Origin: Acidiphilium iwatense
GTDB lineage: Bacteria > Pseudomonadota > Alphaproteobacteria > Acetobacterales > Acetobacteraceae
DNA length: 64,000 nt
Reading direction: 5' to 3'
Assembly (NCBI RefSeq): GCF_021556475.1
Contig: NZ_JAKGBZ010000010.1
Coordinates: forward strand, 1-64,000
In this document: in pieces, positions 63,703-64,000 of the stretch
How positions within the stretch are numbered: the stretch's first letter is position 1
Layout: each line of letters opens with the position of its first letter
The notes under the pieces: model-generated
Database searches by the model: none
Seen by the model: the letters and a program-made list of their open reading frames with translations, nothing else
What the model was told of the DNA's origin: nothing
Program-made: the position numbers and the translations under genes

Positions 63703-64000
63703 TCAGACGGGCCCGAACGCGGCGATCACCCGTGCCACCTGATCGTTGTCGAGATCGGGATGGATCGGCAGGGCGAGAATGCGCGTCGCCACATCCTCCG
63801 CTACTGGCAGCACCGCGCCGTCATGCGCGGCCGCATAGGCCGGCTGATGGTGCAACGGTTTCGGGTAATAGATCGCGGTGGGCACGCCCTCGGCACGCAG
63901 CCGAGCCTGCGTTGCGTCGCGCTCGGCTGCGTTCTCGAACAGCACGGCGTAGATCGCCCAGGCACCGGCGCTGTCAGCCACCCGCGCCGGGATTGTCGCA
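63703..64000 (-). CDS. DegT/DnrJ/EryC1/StrS aminotransferase, 3' end (runs off window)
   Basis: The C-terminal 98 or so residues of a sugar aminotransferase-type protein. SAGAWAIYAVLFENAAERDATQARLRAEGVPTAIYYPKPLHHQPAY and LALPIHPDLDNDQVARVIAAF are the conserved C-terminus of PLP-dependent nucleotide-sugar aminotransferases (PglE/WecE-like). The frame is open to the window edge, so the gene is partial and the active-site lysine is not visible. Such enzymes make amino sugars for surface glycans. Confidence 0.85.
   Translation of the reverse strand, partial: ATIPARVADSAGAWAIYAVLFENAAERDATQARLRAEGVPTAIYYPKPLHHQPAYAAAHDGAVLPVAEDVATRILALPIHPDLDNDQVARVIAAFGPV

Overview
The window reads as chromosomal DNA of a high-GC alphaproteobacterium, most likely an acetic-acid-bacteria-type Rhodospirillales (Acetobacteraceae, Acidiphilium-like). 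That placement is an inference. It rests on a CcrM-type GANTC methyltransferase next to yicC-gmk, a DUF2125 protein, an HpnN-type hopanoid transporter, ETF-ubiquinone oxidoreductase and strong third-position GC in the core genes. I found no tRNA, rRNA, CRISPR array or replication origin.

0-9 kb: an IS1595-type transposase, then a four-gene stress-like operon (two-repeat YbjQ protein, PspA, small unknown, second two-repeat YbjQ protein), then ccrM-yicC-gmk, then a DUF3311/sodium-solute symporter pair ending in a textbook terminator. 9-15.5 kb: a compact putative natural-product locus made of a TetA-like exporter, a GT1 glycosyltransferase and a single-module C-A-T-TE nonribosomal peptide synthetase. 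15.6-26.7 kb: an extradiol dioxygenase/DoxX pair with a divergent LysR regulator, fumC, DUF427, a two-gene ABC importer without a binding protein, dnaN-recF, ribF and a MaoC dehydratase.

26.7-33.7 kb is an accessory island, visibly more AT-rich than its surroundings and built from mobile and duplicated pieces. It holds a 203-bp direct duplication flanking gtrA/methyltransferase genes, a 187-bp MITE, a frameshifted transposase remnant, and a large membrane-protein gene cleanly split by a 932-bp IS5-family element (3-bp target duplication; excision in silico restores one 686-residue frame). It ends with a second membrane-protein gene whose first 40 bases duplicate the start of the downstream DUF2125 gene.

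33.7-48.9 kb: DUF2125, a DHA2 MFS exporter, an ABC exporter, a remarkable six-hairpin spacer, an unusual two-domain methylglyoxal-synthase protein coupled to a TPR glycosyltransferase, a lytic transglycosylase, uracil-DNA glycosylase, ETF-QO, a small TonB-C-like secreted protein, dapB, metK and trmB. 49-64 kb: a complete five-gene branched-chain-type amino acid/amide ABC importer, a YbfB-like MFS, twin perfect hairpins, ilvD with a small RHH protein, hpnN, an orphan TAXI binding protein, a Rieske protein with a long helical His-rich tail, prolyl iminopeptidase, and the 3' end of a DegT/DnrJ-type aminotransferase gene running off the window.

The items most worth pursuing are the NRPS-glycosyltransferase-exporter locus, the YbjQ-PspA-X-YbjQ operon, the tandem methylglyoxal-synthase protein, the Rieske fusion, and the island built by insertions that each left a direct duplication. 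Two small dispersed repeat families (a MITE and a long palindrome) each occur twice in the window.
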